A DNA stretch of 46,087 bases, from assembly GCA_026413885.1 (NCBI GenBank), contig JAOAKA010000001.1, positions 1-46,087 of the forward strand. Direction: 5' to 3'. Position 1 is the first letter of the stretch. Every line of letters starts with the position of its first letter. This DNA is from Sulfolobales archaeon (lineage in GTDB: Archaea > Thermoproteota > Thermoprotei_A > Sulfolobales > NBVN01). A program made the translations under genes and the position numbers. This document shows, piece after piece, positions 8,708-16,457 of this stretch. The notes under the pieces are model-generated. The model saw only the letters and a list, made by a program, of their open reading frames with translations, was not told the origin of the DNA and did no database searches.

Positions 8708-10665
8708 GACAGAATATGACGATAAAGGACATCAAATTCATAGACGATATTCGTGAAACAATTAGGAGTGAGATATTCCTGAAGCTACCATCTGAAGCTC
8801 AAGTAACTAAGGTAGAATTCGAAGGCCCAGAAGTAGTTGTATACGTAAGAAACGTATCTTTTATACTTGAAAAAGAAGAAAACATTAAAGCACTAGCGAA
8901 AGCAATCAAGAAGAGAGTTGTTGTGAGAGTAGATGAATCTAGTAGACTACGTGAGAATGAAGCAAGAAAGATAATTCTTTCGAAGGCTAAGCAATATATG
9001 GATGACAGCTCAGACATAGTGTTTGATGAAGTACTAGGTGAAGTAGTTATAAAAACACCGAATCCTCAAGTGTTTGTAGAGAACGATAAGAAGCTGTACA
9101 ACGAGATATTCGTAGAGACGGGGTGGAGACCTAAGATAATGAGGAAGCCTCCCCTGAAGTCACTCATACTTGAAGCTGAGTTAAGCTACGTAATTAGACA
9201 GGCAGCTAGTAGGCTAGAGTTTCTGAGAGCTGTAGGTGAGAGAATCCATAGAGAGACAATATTTAAAGACAACTACGTCAGGATTACAGCACTCGGAGGA
9301 TTTATGGAGGTAGGTAGGTCTTCAATACTGGTGGAGACGGCTGAGTCAAAGATACTACTGGACTTCGGTTTAAATCCAGGCACAAGCGTGTTGAAGAGCT
9401 TCGCACCTAGGATTGACGCTACTGGAGTAAAACCTGAGGAAATAGACGCAGTTGTAGTAACACATGCTCACTTAGATCATGCGGGACTAGTTCCCTATCT
9501 ATTTAAGTTTGGTTACGACGGCCCGGTCTACATGACTCAGGCTACTAGAGACCTAATGGTTCTCCTGGAGAAAGACCTACTGGAGCTAACGAGAAGAGAG
9601 GGTAGGGGATTACCGTTTGATTCTCGCCACATTCAAGAAGCACTACTTCACACAATAACTCTAAGATATGGTGAAGTAACAGATATAGCACCAGACGTAA
9701 GGCTAACACTATATAACGCAGGACACATACTTGGTTCAGCAATAGCACATCTACATGTAGGTAACGGACTACACAACATAGTTTACACCGGCGACTTCAA
9801 GTACGATAAGACTAAGCTGCTCGATAAAGCAAACAACGTGTTTCCGAGAGTAGATACACTGATTATCGAGGGAACATACGGAGGGACAGAACAGCCTAGT
9901 AGAGAGGAATCAGCTGAGAAGCTAGTTGAGATAATCAAGAAGACTATCGAGAGAGAAGGAAAAGTACTCATACCCTCGCTAGCTATCGGTAGACCTCAGG
10001 AGGTAATACTCATAATAGCAGACGCTATGAGAGCTGGGAAGCTGCCTGAGGTGCCGGTTTTCATAGATGGAATGATAAATGAGGTGACAGCAATACACAC
10101 AGCGTATCCAGAGCTTCTCTCTAGAGAGTTGAGGAGTAGGATATACAACTCGGAAAATCCATTCACACACTCATCTTTTGAAGTTGTTGGAGTAAATACT
10201 GCCAGGTCTGAAATTGTTGAATCCAGTGGGCCCTGTGTAATAATCTCGACCTCGGGGATGCTTAATGGTGGACCAGCTGTCGAGTACTTCAGACTGATGG
10301 CTGAAAACCCGAAGAACTCCCTTATATTTGTGAACTACCAAGTCGAGGGGACACTGGGCAGGAAGATACGTGATGGAGCTAGAGAAGCACACATATTAGT
10401 TGGAGATAAGATAGAGCTAGTTAAGGTAGCTATGGAGGTTCACTCTATTGAGGGATTCTCAGGGCACTCAGATAGAGCTCAGGTTCTCAGATATCTAAAA
10501 GAGATCGAAACGAAGCCGAAGAGGATAGTTATAAATCATGGAGAACCCACAGCACTCGAGAGCTTGAAGACAGCGATACTCAGAAAAGCTAGAGAGATAG
10601 GTCTACCACCGAGTGTAGAGATAGCAACACCGAGAATACTGGATTCACTAGCACTAGTGATATAG
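8704..10665 (+). CDS. archaeal CPSF-like beta-CASP ribonuclease with KH domains (aCPSF1)
   Basis: This 653-residue protein has an N-terminal KH-type region (about 1-175), then a metallo-beta-lactamase domain with HAHLDH at 254-259, IVYTGDFKYD, and beta-CASP motifs in IEGTYGG, STSGMLNGGP, VNYQVEGTLGRKI, the His of EVHSIEGFSGHSD and INHGEP. aCPSF1 is the archaeal 3'-end processing and transcription-termination nuclease; all metal ligands appear present. Two starts are possible, TTG 8704 (overlapping the psmB stop) or ATG 8716. Translational coupling favours TTG. Confidence 0.95.
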   Translation: MRQNMTIKDIKFIDDIRETIRSEIFLKLPSEAQVTKVEFEGPEVVVYVRNVSFILEKEENIKALAKAIKKRVVVRVDESSRLRENEARKIILSKAKQYMDDSSDIVFDEVLGEVVIKTPNPQVFVENDKKLYNEIFVETGWRPKIMRKPPLKSLILEAELSYVIRQAASRLEFLRAVGERIHRETIFKDNYVRITALGGFMEVGRSSILVETAESKILLDFGLNPGTSVLKSFAPRIDATGVKPEEIDAVVVTHAHLDHAGLVPYLFKFGYDGPVYMTQATRDLMVLLEKDLLELTRREGRGLPFDSRHIQEALLHTITLRYGEVTDIAPDVRLTLYNAGHILGSAIAHLHVGNGLHNIVYTGDFKYDKTKLLDKANNVFPRVDTLIIEGTYGGTEQPSREESAEKLVEIIKKTIEREGKVLIPSLAIGRPQEVILIIADAMRAGKLPEVPVFIDGMINEVTAIHTAYPELLSRELRSRIYNSENPFTHSSFEVVGVNTARSEIVESSGPCVIISTSGMLNGGPAVEYFRLMAENPKNSLIFVNYQVEGTLGRKIRDGAREAHILVGDKIELVKVAMEVHSIEGFSGHSDRAQVLRYLKEIETKPKRIVINHGEPTALESLKTAILRKAREIGLPPSVEIATPRILDSLALVI

Positions 10666-10734
10666 TTAATAGTACATGTTGAATCACTAACTCCGGCTAT
10701 CTCTATCTTCTGCTGAATATTTATTCGTGTGTTT

Positions 10735-10740
10735 GGAGGT
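10735..10740 (+). promoter_or_regulatory. Shine-Dalgarno site that fixes a TTG start
   Basis: GGAGGT lies 5 nt before TTG 10746. It is one of the clearest Shine-Dalgarno sites in the window and supports TTG as the start of the ferritin-like gene. Confidence 0.6.
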
Positions 10741-10745
10741 ATAAT

Positions 10746-11243
10746 TTGGCGTCAACCTTGGCTCCTCAAAGTAGTGAGGAATTGGTAAAGCATTTTCTAA
10801 AGCTAGCTGATCTAGAGGTAAAGTACTCTGAGGAACTTAAAGCTCTTTCTGAGAGACTCAGGCACCCAGTTCTCAAAGCTCTATTTGCTGCTATAGCTGG
10901 AGACTCTGTTAAGCATAGCCAGATCTATAGAGCTATTGTAGATTTACTGACAGCTGTACACCCACTGCTAATAGATCAAGACGTTAAAGACATAGCGGAC
11001 ACTATCTTGAAGCACATACGCACTGAGAGCATGATGATTGAGGAAACTAAGAAGCTACTCGATCAAATAGCAGATCCAAGAGCTAGAATACTTATATCAG
11101 CGATACACTCAGATGAGGTAACACATCACGGTATTCTCGTGAGTATAGAGGGAAATATAGCTAGAAGAGAGGTTTTTACAGAAGAAGAATTCTGGAATCA
11201 AGTCTGGAGAGATAGTCCGTGGCACGGAGCTCCCGGAGGATAG
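10746..11243 (+). CDS. ferritin-like/rubrerythrin-superfamily protein
   Basis: This 165-residue, all-helical protein resembles the ferritin-like four-helix bundle. Candidate metal residues are Glu/His in DLEVKYSEEL (helix 1), DSVKHSQIY (helix 2), RTESMMIEETKKLL (helix 3) and HSDEVTHHGIL (helix 4, with a clear ExxH). Helix 2 has DxxxH rather than ExxH, so a standard di-iron site is not certain. Members handle iron or peroxide, but the exact role here is unknown. It is monocistronic, with TATA-like ATATTTATTC near 10718 and a strong Shine-Dalgarno site. Confidence 0.65.
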   Translation: MASTLAPQSSEELVKHFLKLADLEVKYSEELKALSERLRHPVLKALFAAIAGDSVKHSQIYRAIVDLLTAVHPLLIDQDVKDIADTILKHIRTESMMIEETKKLLDQIADPRARILISAIHSDEVTHHGILVSIEGNIARREVFTEEEFWNQVWRDSPWHGAPGG

Positions 11244-11275
11244 AGAGCCTCTCTAAAGCAACAAGCCGCTAGTAG

Positions 11276-11827
11276 CTATAGTGTATAGGAACGCAGTTCT
11301 TTCTGTATCAGGGTATCTCCCAGGATTTCGTAGAGAGCTACTGTAACTGTTTTAGAGCTTACTCTAAGTTCAGCAAATGAAGGAACCCCACTACCTCCTA
11401 CACCACTCCATACACCAGTGATGCTTCCCGGATTTACGTGTAGAACACCACTTCTATCGTAAACTATGAACGAAGTGTGAGTATGTCCAGATATTAGTAA
11501 TTTAGTTTTGAGAGTGATAGCTGCTCTAGTTAGTGCTGCTATATTACCTCTAGGATAAACTCTATCCCCGTGGATGACCCCTAAGTCAACTCCTTCTACA
11601 GCTATCTTAACGTATCTAGGTAGCTTTAGATAGTCCATATTTCCTCTTACAACATATAGCTCACTACTTACATACTTCCTGAAAAACTCTATCAACTCTT
11701 CATCGACGACGTCGCCGGCATGTATAACTACATCAAATTTCTCGCTGAGGACGTACTGCTCTACTGACTTAGGCAGCCACTCAGCTCTTTCCGGTATGTG
11801 GGAGTCCGATGCCACCAGTAACCTCAT
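11276..11827 (-). CDS. MJ0936/YfcE-type metallophosphodiesterase
   Basis: This 183-residue calcineurin-like phosphoesterase has metal motifs in order: DSHIPERAEW (DxH), HAGDVVDEE (GD), VRGNMD (GN with Asp), GVIHGDRVYP and SGHTHTSF (GHxH). It matches the MJ0936/YfcE group of metal-dependent phosphodiesterases, to which Vps29 is also related. It is probably cytosolic; the natural substrate is unknown. The gene ends shortly after the convergent ferritin-like gene. Confidence 0.88.
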   Translation of the reverse strand: MRLLVASDSHIPERAEWLPKSVEQYVLSEKFDVVIHAGDVVDEELIEFFRKYVSSELYVVRGNMDYLKLPRYVKIAVEGVDLGVIHGDRVYPRGNIAALTRAAITLKTKLLISGHTHTSFIVYDRSGVLHVNPGSITGVWSGVGGSGVPSFAELRVSSKTVTVALYEILGDTLIQKELRSYTL

Positions 11828-11882
11828 CGCGATTTCGTGTTTCCAGAGTTAAAAACAATGCTCTTCTAAGACTACTCAGCAG

Positions 11883-12941
11883 TCAGTGAGAAGCTACTCT
11901 ATATTTCTCAACTATCTCAACTACTCTATCTACTGGAATTTGGTGTGCGATGTGTTCGTCTCTACCCTCTACTGTAACTGAGTTAAACATCGAGTTTAAT
12001 GTAGCTTCCTCAGTAGCTTCAATAACACCTCTAAAGAGGTCATTGAGTTCTTCATCTGGAAACACTGAGAAGTTAGTTAGCTCTCTAACACCGTACTTCA
12101 CTCTATGAGTGGTAGTAAAAGCTAAAACTACCTCACCGCTGCCGTGGTATACGTATCCACCTACTCTAGCTAATCCAGATTGAACTCTTCTAGCTACTCT
12201 CTTTAGCTGTCTGGAGGTTAGTGGTGCGTCAGTAGCTACAACTATGTTGACAGAGCCCTGGTCCCTACTGTACGTAGAGCCCCTCAGAAGTCTCCCTACC
12301 GGCACACCACCTACGGTGAGGTCTTCTAATCTACCGAAGTTTGACTGAACTAGTACTCCAATAGTGTAAGAACCGAGAGCTGTCGGCACTATTCTCGATG
12401 AAGTACCTACACCTCCCTTGAATCCGAAGGCCATTGTTCCAGTACCAGCTCCTACAGAACCTTCTTCAAAATCGCTACTCACTCTACGTAGAGCTTCTAG
12501 AACGTGGTGTTGTTTTACATGCCTCCCCTGAATATCGTTTAAGTAACCGTCGTTACACTCGAGAACTACAGAGTTCACTGTTGGAGCTGTAATTCCTATC
12601 TCTGAGTTATTTCTAATAGAGTACTCCACGAGTCCGTCAGCTACTAAGCCGACGTTGAGTGTATTTGTAAGTGCTATCGGACTCTCAACAACTCCCAACT
12701 CCTCGATTTGAACTAGTCCTACAGCTTTAGTAAAACCATTAATCACGTGAGCCGCCGCCACCACTTTCTCTTTATATAGATTACCCTCATGTGGAACTAC
12801 AACCGTTACTCCAGTTCTGACTGGACCCCTCCCAGGGACTAGAGGGCCCTTCCCCTCTATTAGAGTTACGTGACCTACTCGAACACCACTAACATCAGAT
12901 ATAGAATTTCTAGGTCCCGGCTTCAGTCTCCAGTAATTCAA
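11883..12941 (-). CDS. P1/S58 family peptidase (DmpA-like aminopeptidase)
   Basis: This 352-residue protein matches the DmpA/P1 family throughout: SISDVSGVRVGHVT near the N-terminus, SVGAGTGTMAFGFKGG, and the self-processing site Gly229-Ser230 in QGSVNIVVATDAPL. In the family Ser becomes the N-terminal nucleophile after autocleavage. Predicted products are an alpha chain of about 229 residues and a beta chain of about 123. The start is TTG 12939-12941, with TATTTTATAGG at about 12996-13007 upstream. Substrates are probably small N-terminal peptides or amides. Intact by all visible residues. Confidence 0.9.
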   Translation of the reverse strand: MNYWRLKPGPRNSISDVSGVRVGHVTLIEGKGPLVPGRGPVRTGVTVVVPHEGNLYKEKVVAAAHVINGFTKAVGLVQIEELGVVESPIALTNTLNVGLVADGLVEYSIRNNSEIGITAPTVNSVVLECNDGYLNDIQGRHVKQHHVLEALRRVSSDFEEGSVGAGTGTMAFGFKGGVGTSSRIVPTALGSYTIGVLVQSNFGRLEDLTVGGVPVGRLLRGSTYSRDQGSVNIVVATDAPLTSRQLKRVARRVQSGLARVGGYVYHGSGEVVLAFTTTHRVKYGVRELTNFSVFPDEELNDLFRGVIEATEEATLNSMFNSVTVEGRDEHIAHQIPVDRVVEIVEKYRVASH

Positions 12942-13111
12942 CTCTAAAACATCTCTAACTCGAGGCAGTTAACACACCATTACTGCAATCTACAAACACC
13001 TATAAAATAGTCTCTACTGAGACTCACTAAGTTGAGCTACCTAGTTTCTCAAATAAATCAAAGCTTTGAGAACCAGGAAACATCTGCAAATACATAGTTG
13101 AGTTAAATTGA

Positions 13112-13124
13112 GGCGATAGTCGCC
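13112..13124 (-). terminator. possible small hairpin after the split R-M genes
   Basis: GGCGA-TAG-TCGCC is a perfect 5-bp stem with a 3-nt loop. It begins 15 nt after the stop of the 13140-14210 gene and is followed, on minus, by TCAATTT. It is weak; a terminator role is inference. Confidence 0.25.
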
Positions 13125-13139
13125 TTCCCCCAACCTCTC

Positions 13140-14210
13140 TCAACTAGTGCTGCTATCTTTAGACTCTCTAGTCGACACCAGGTCAAGTGCGTCTCTCAGT
13201 CTTTCCTGCTTTCGATTTCTCTCTACATATTCATCCAGTAAATAGATCACCTCGGAGAATTCCGGTATTCTAGCTATATCGAGTAGTGCTTTCTTCTTAT
13301 TTGCGTAATCAAACCACGTAATACTCTCAGAAACCCTCTGAGAGTATTCTGATACCTCTCTCCGCAGGTCCTCTGGAGCGTCACTCCACGAAAGACCAGC
13401 AATAGCTACTGCTAGTAGAGGCTTTGCGAACTGGTCTCTTATGAAGTTCCTACCCTCACGAACTACTATATAAGCTAGGTAGTTTAGAATAGCTGTGTAG
13501 TAATAAGCTTGCTCAGAACTATAGCACTCAGCGTAAGATATCTTATCTGATGTAACAGCTCTATCTAAGTTCTCTGGAACACAGGCAGCGAAAACTCCTG
13601 AACGTCTATATACGACGTAGTGCGACCCCTTATTCAGTCTGTCAATAGAGGTTCTCAGCTCTCTGACTAGTGTTGCGAGTTTTCTAGAGTCTTCAACCGG
13701 CATTCGACCTCTATTCATAGCTACTAGAGCTTTGAGAAACTCCTTCAGTTCTCCCTCTCCTCTCGCAGACAATAAGATATCGTGTGTAGAGCACTTGAAA
13801 GGAATTATGAGGCCCATATAGTATAGCTTGTAGATACCTACTCCATACTGCTTCATTAAGTCTACTGAAGCTGGGTACTCACTCTCGAGATTTACGAGCT
13901 TAATGTAGGCGACTCCGTTACTCTCTCTATATCTCTCAACAACTAATCCAGCGTATAGTTCCTCACCCTCTTTTTTCTCTCCACCGAATAAACCCATGAT
14001 GTAGCCTCCTTTAGTAGCAACTTTTCTAACACTTAAGTCTCTAGCTATTTTCTCAGTGCTCACAGTAGCCCATAGAAGCGCCGGCTTCATGTAGTCTTCA
14101 TAGGAGGTACTGAGTTCTCTTTCCTCGAATACACTACTGTTGAATTCGACATCTCTAGATACAGCTACTCTCGGTTTTACTATGTAGAGCTTAACCTCCA
14201 CTTTCACCAC
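13140..14210 (-). CDS. probable specificity/C-terminal half of a split Type IIG R-M enzyme
   Basis: I do not recognise this 356-residue protein directly. It begins at GTG 14210, inside the last 20 bp of the methyltransferase gene, with GGTGG overlapping the start. Its first residues (VEVKLYIVKPRVAV) resemble the segment expected to follow the truncated methyltransferase end (HPTLVIALKN). The rest is mixed alpha/beta with a helical C-terminus (SEVIYLLDEYVERNRKQERL). Added to the 698-residue upstream protein, the total of 1054 residues is typical of single-chain Type IIG enzymes, whose C-terminal part recognises the target. That role is inference from context and size. Confidence 0.5.
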   Translation of the reverse strand: MVKVEVKLYIVKPRVAVSRDVEFNSSVFEERELSTSYEDYMKPALLWATVSTEKIARDLSVRKVATKGGYIMGLFGGEKKEGEELYAGLVVERYRESNGVAYIKLVNLESEYPASVDLMKQYGVGIYKLYYMGLIIPFKCSTHDILLSARGEGELKEFLKALVAMNRGRMPVEDSRKLATLVRELRTSIDRLNKGSHYVVYRRSGVFAACVPENLDRAVTSDKISYAECYSSEQAYYYTAILNYLAYIVVREGRNFIRDQFAKPLLAVAIAGLSWSDAPEDLRREVSEYSQRVSESITWFDYANKKKALLDIARIPEFSEVIYLLDEYVERNRKQERLRDALDLVSTRESKDSSTS

Positions 14211-16287
14211 CTGCGTTCTTTAGAGCTATAACTAGTGTTGGATGTAGTCCATGGCCGAAGGCGTCGAAATCTATCTCAATAAACTTCACTAAGCAATTCG
14301 AGCAAGTGTTTTTTAGAACTGCGTATGTAGTTATAATACCGGCTCTCACTGATGTCTTACTCCAGAAGGACTGCTCTCTATATGTGACGAAGCCCACTCC
14401 CTCTCTAGCGTTTTTTAGTGCTTTAAAGAGAGCCATACAGGCTATATCAGACCCATTAGCTATATCAGCTGCTTTCTTAGGCTCAATACCGGTAGACCTA
14501 AGTACAGCTCTAGCTTGCTCGTGAATCTTACTTGAGTAACTAGCTCTGTACTCAACGATTGGAATCCAGGGTGGGTTTGTAACTATAATGTGTGGTTTTA
14601 CAGCTCCAAGTAGTGTAAGTGAGAGAGAAGATGCTAGAACAACACTCCAGACACCATTTCCGTACTTCTTTACTAACTCAGCAAGATTCTCGATGAAGCT
14701 ACTTTCAGTAACAGCACCCCTCAGTAAGTTCTCTACTAGGTCGTCTTCTCTCAGATATCTAAGTAGAAACTCCCTTAAGTAGTCTTCAATTCTTCTTTTG
14801 CTAGCTATAGCTGTAGCTACACCAACAGCCAGTAGCTGTTCAAACTTAGATAGTGCGTTCACGATTTTCCCCGGTTCTACACCAGCTAGCTTTCCGGCTA
14901 GTGCGAGCTTCTTAGCCGATATGTAGCTCTCGAGAGACTTCACTACCCTACTATACTCTGGGTCGACTAGAGTAGTTGCTTCACCACTAAACCAGGCAGC
15001 TAGAGTATCTGCATGATATACCCTGGGAGGTGTCTGAGGTAGCTTAGAGGTAGCCCTCATATAGGCTATTACGAGCTCAGCTCTAGCTATAGCTACAGCT
15101 AGTGGATTTATATCGAACCCAACTAACTCTCCGTACGCTTGATCTGGACTCACATTCTCGCTCAGCTTTCTATAGAATGCTCTAACTAGAAATGTTCCAG
15201 AGCCGCAGAATGGATCCATAACTAACTTATTCTTTAGCTTGAACTCATGTAGAACTCTATCTACCAGCCAGATCGGTGTGTAGTACTCACCAATCTTTCT
15301 GCGGGTTTCAGGTTCTACGAGTACTTCATATAGTCTTCTAAATACGTCTTCTCCACCCCCTAAATCCCAGTCAACTAGGTAGGCTCTAGCAGCTATGTTT
15401 TCAGTAATTTCACCTACCGATCTCCTTAGTTTTTCAGGTATTTGGTCATAAACAACCTTCCACCAGTTTAAATATGGGAGTGCTACATCTAAACTACTAG
15501 TGCTACCTGAGAAAACTACACCACTGCATATATCAATAAAACTCCCGCGAACTACCTTCAAAGATGCGGCTAAGCTAGCCATAACCATCATATGCATTAG
15601 CGTGTGTTTAACGTAGAGATCTCTGAGGAACTCTTCATATTTCTCACTGCTTCTATTACCAGCGTATAGCGTCTCTACGATCCTTCTGTAGGCTTCAAAA
15701 AGAGGCTTAACTCTCTCGCTATTTAAGACTTCGTCGAGAACACTCCTCAGCAGTGTCCTCAGTCTAGCTAAGTCCACGGTATAGAGCTTCTCTATTGACA
15801 GTGGGTGTGGAGGTACCTTCAACTCCTCGATACCGCTAACAACTTGCTCTAACGCGGTTAGAGCTTCCTCCCGGCCGCCCTCCACCACAGGCTGTAGTTC
15901 TAGCTTCGGTATACGTAGGACTCGGTACACCCTCCAGAAGTCCCAGTTAGTTACTACATAATACTCAACTCTCGGTAATTTCGGTAGGTACTTGGTTTTA
16001 GCACTATCGACAGCTAAATTAAATTCTCCCTCCCTAGATTTAAAGTCGAAAGCTATCTTACCACTAAATACAGCATCTACTCTATATCTCTCAGACCCAA
16101 CAACGACCTCCTGAGGCATTAACATCACAATTTGCTCTGGGTCTTCAGACTCTAGAAACTTTTCGAGAACGAGTAGTTTAAGATCACGTACACCAACTCT
16201 CACACTCTTCGATACTAGCTTACGGAGTATGCGGTAGATGGCTTGAGAAACCATGAGTCTCACGTTTTCATGTCGCATAGAATCCAC
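14191..16287 (-). CDS. Type IIG-like N6-adenine DNA methyltransferase with N-terminal nuclease domain
   Basis: This 698-residue protein has a candidate PD-(D/E)xK nuclease at the N-terminus (Asp71, then DFK 81-83 in KIAFDFKS). A helical region follows, then IGEYYTP, AdoMet motif I VMDPFCGSGTF (356-366), motif II FDINPLAVA and catalytic motif IV NPPW (571-574). This order fits Eco57I-like Type IIG enzymes, but the chain stops soon after motif VIII (YREQSFWSK) without a target-recognition domain. That domain may be the overlapping downstream gene. The start is GTG 16287 behind SD GGAGGTAGAGGTG, with TATA GTTTTAAAAAG at 16338-16348. Recognition sequence unknown. Confidence 0.85.
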   Translation of the reverse strand: MDSMRHENVRLMVSQAIYRILRKLVSKSVRVGVRDLKLLVLEKFLESEDPEQIVMLMPQEVVVGSERYRVDAVFSGKIAFDFKSREGEFNLAVDSAKTKYLPKLPRVEYYVVTNWDFWRVYRVLRIPKLELQPVVEGGREEALTALEQVVSGIEELKVPPHPLSIEKLYTVDLARLRTLLRSVLDEVLNSERVKPLFEAYRRIVETLYAGNRSSEKYEEFLRDLYVKHTLMHMMVMASLAASLKVVRGSFIDICSGVVFSGSTSSLDVALPYLNWWKVVYDQIPEKLRRSVGEITENIAARAYLVDWDLGGGEDVFRRLYEVLVEPETRRKIGEYYTPIWLVDRVLHEFKLKNKLVMDPFCGSGTFLVRAFYRKLSENVSPDQAYGELVGFDINPLAVAIARAELVIAYMRATSKLPQTPPRVYHADTLAAWFSGEATTLVDPEYSRVVKSLESYISAKKLALAGKLAGVEPGKIVNALSKFEQLLAVGVATAIASKRRIEDYLREFLLRYLREDDLVENLLRGAVTESSFIENLAELVKKYGNGVWSVVLASSLSLTLLGAVKPHIIVTNPPWIPIVEYRASYSSKIHEQARAVLRSTGIEPKKAADIANGSDIACMALFKALKNAREGVGFVTYREQSFWSKTSVRAGIITTYAVLKNTCSNCLVKFIEIDFDAFGHGLHPTLVIALKNAGGESGG

Positions 16288-16457
16288 ACTAAAACACCTC
16301 TACCTCCGCAAACCGCTTAAAATACTCTACAGTGAATCTTTTTAAAACATCAACAATGTGGAGAGACGGAGTAGTCCCTCTACAGAATCTCCCTGCTGCT
16401 CTCTAAATCTATACCTTCTCGGTGAGGCTTCTAGAAGATGATGTGGCTGTGAATGTT

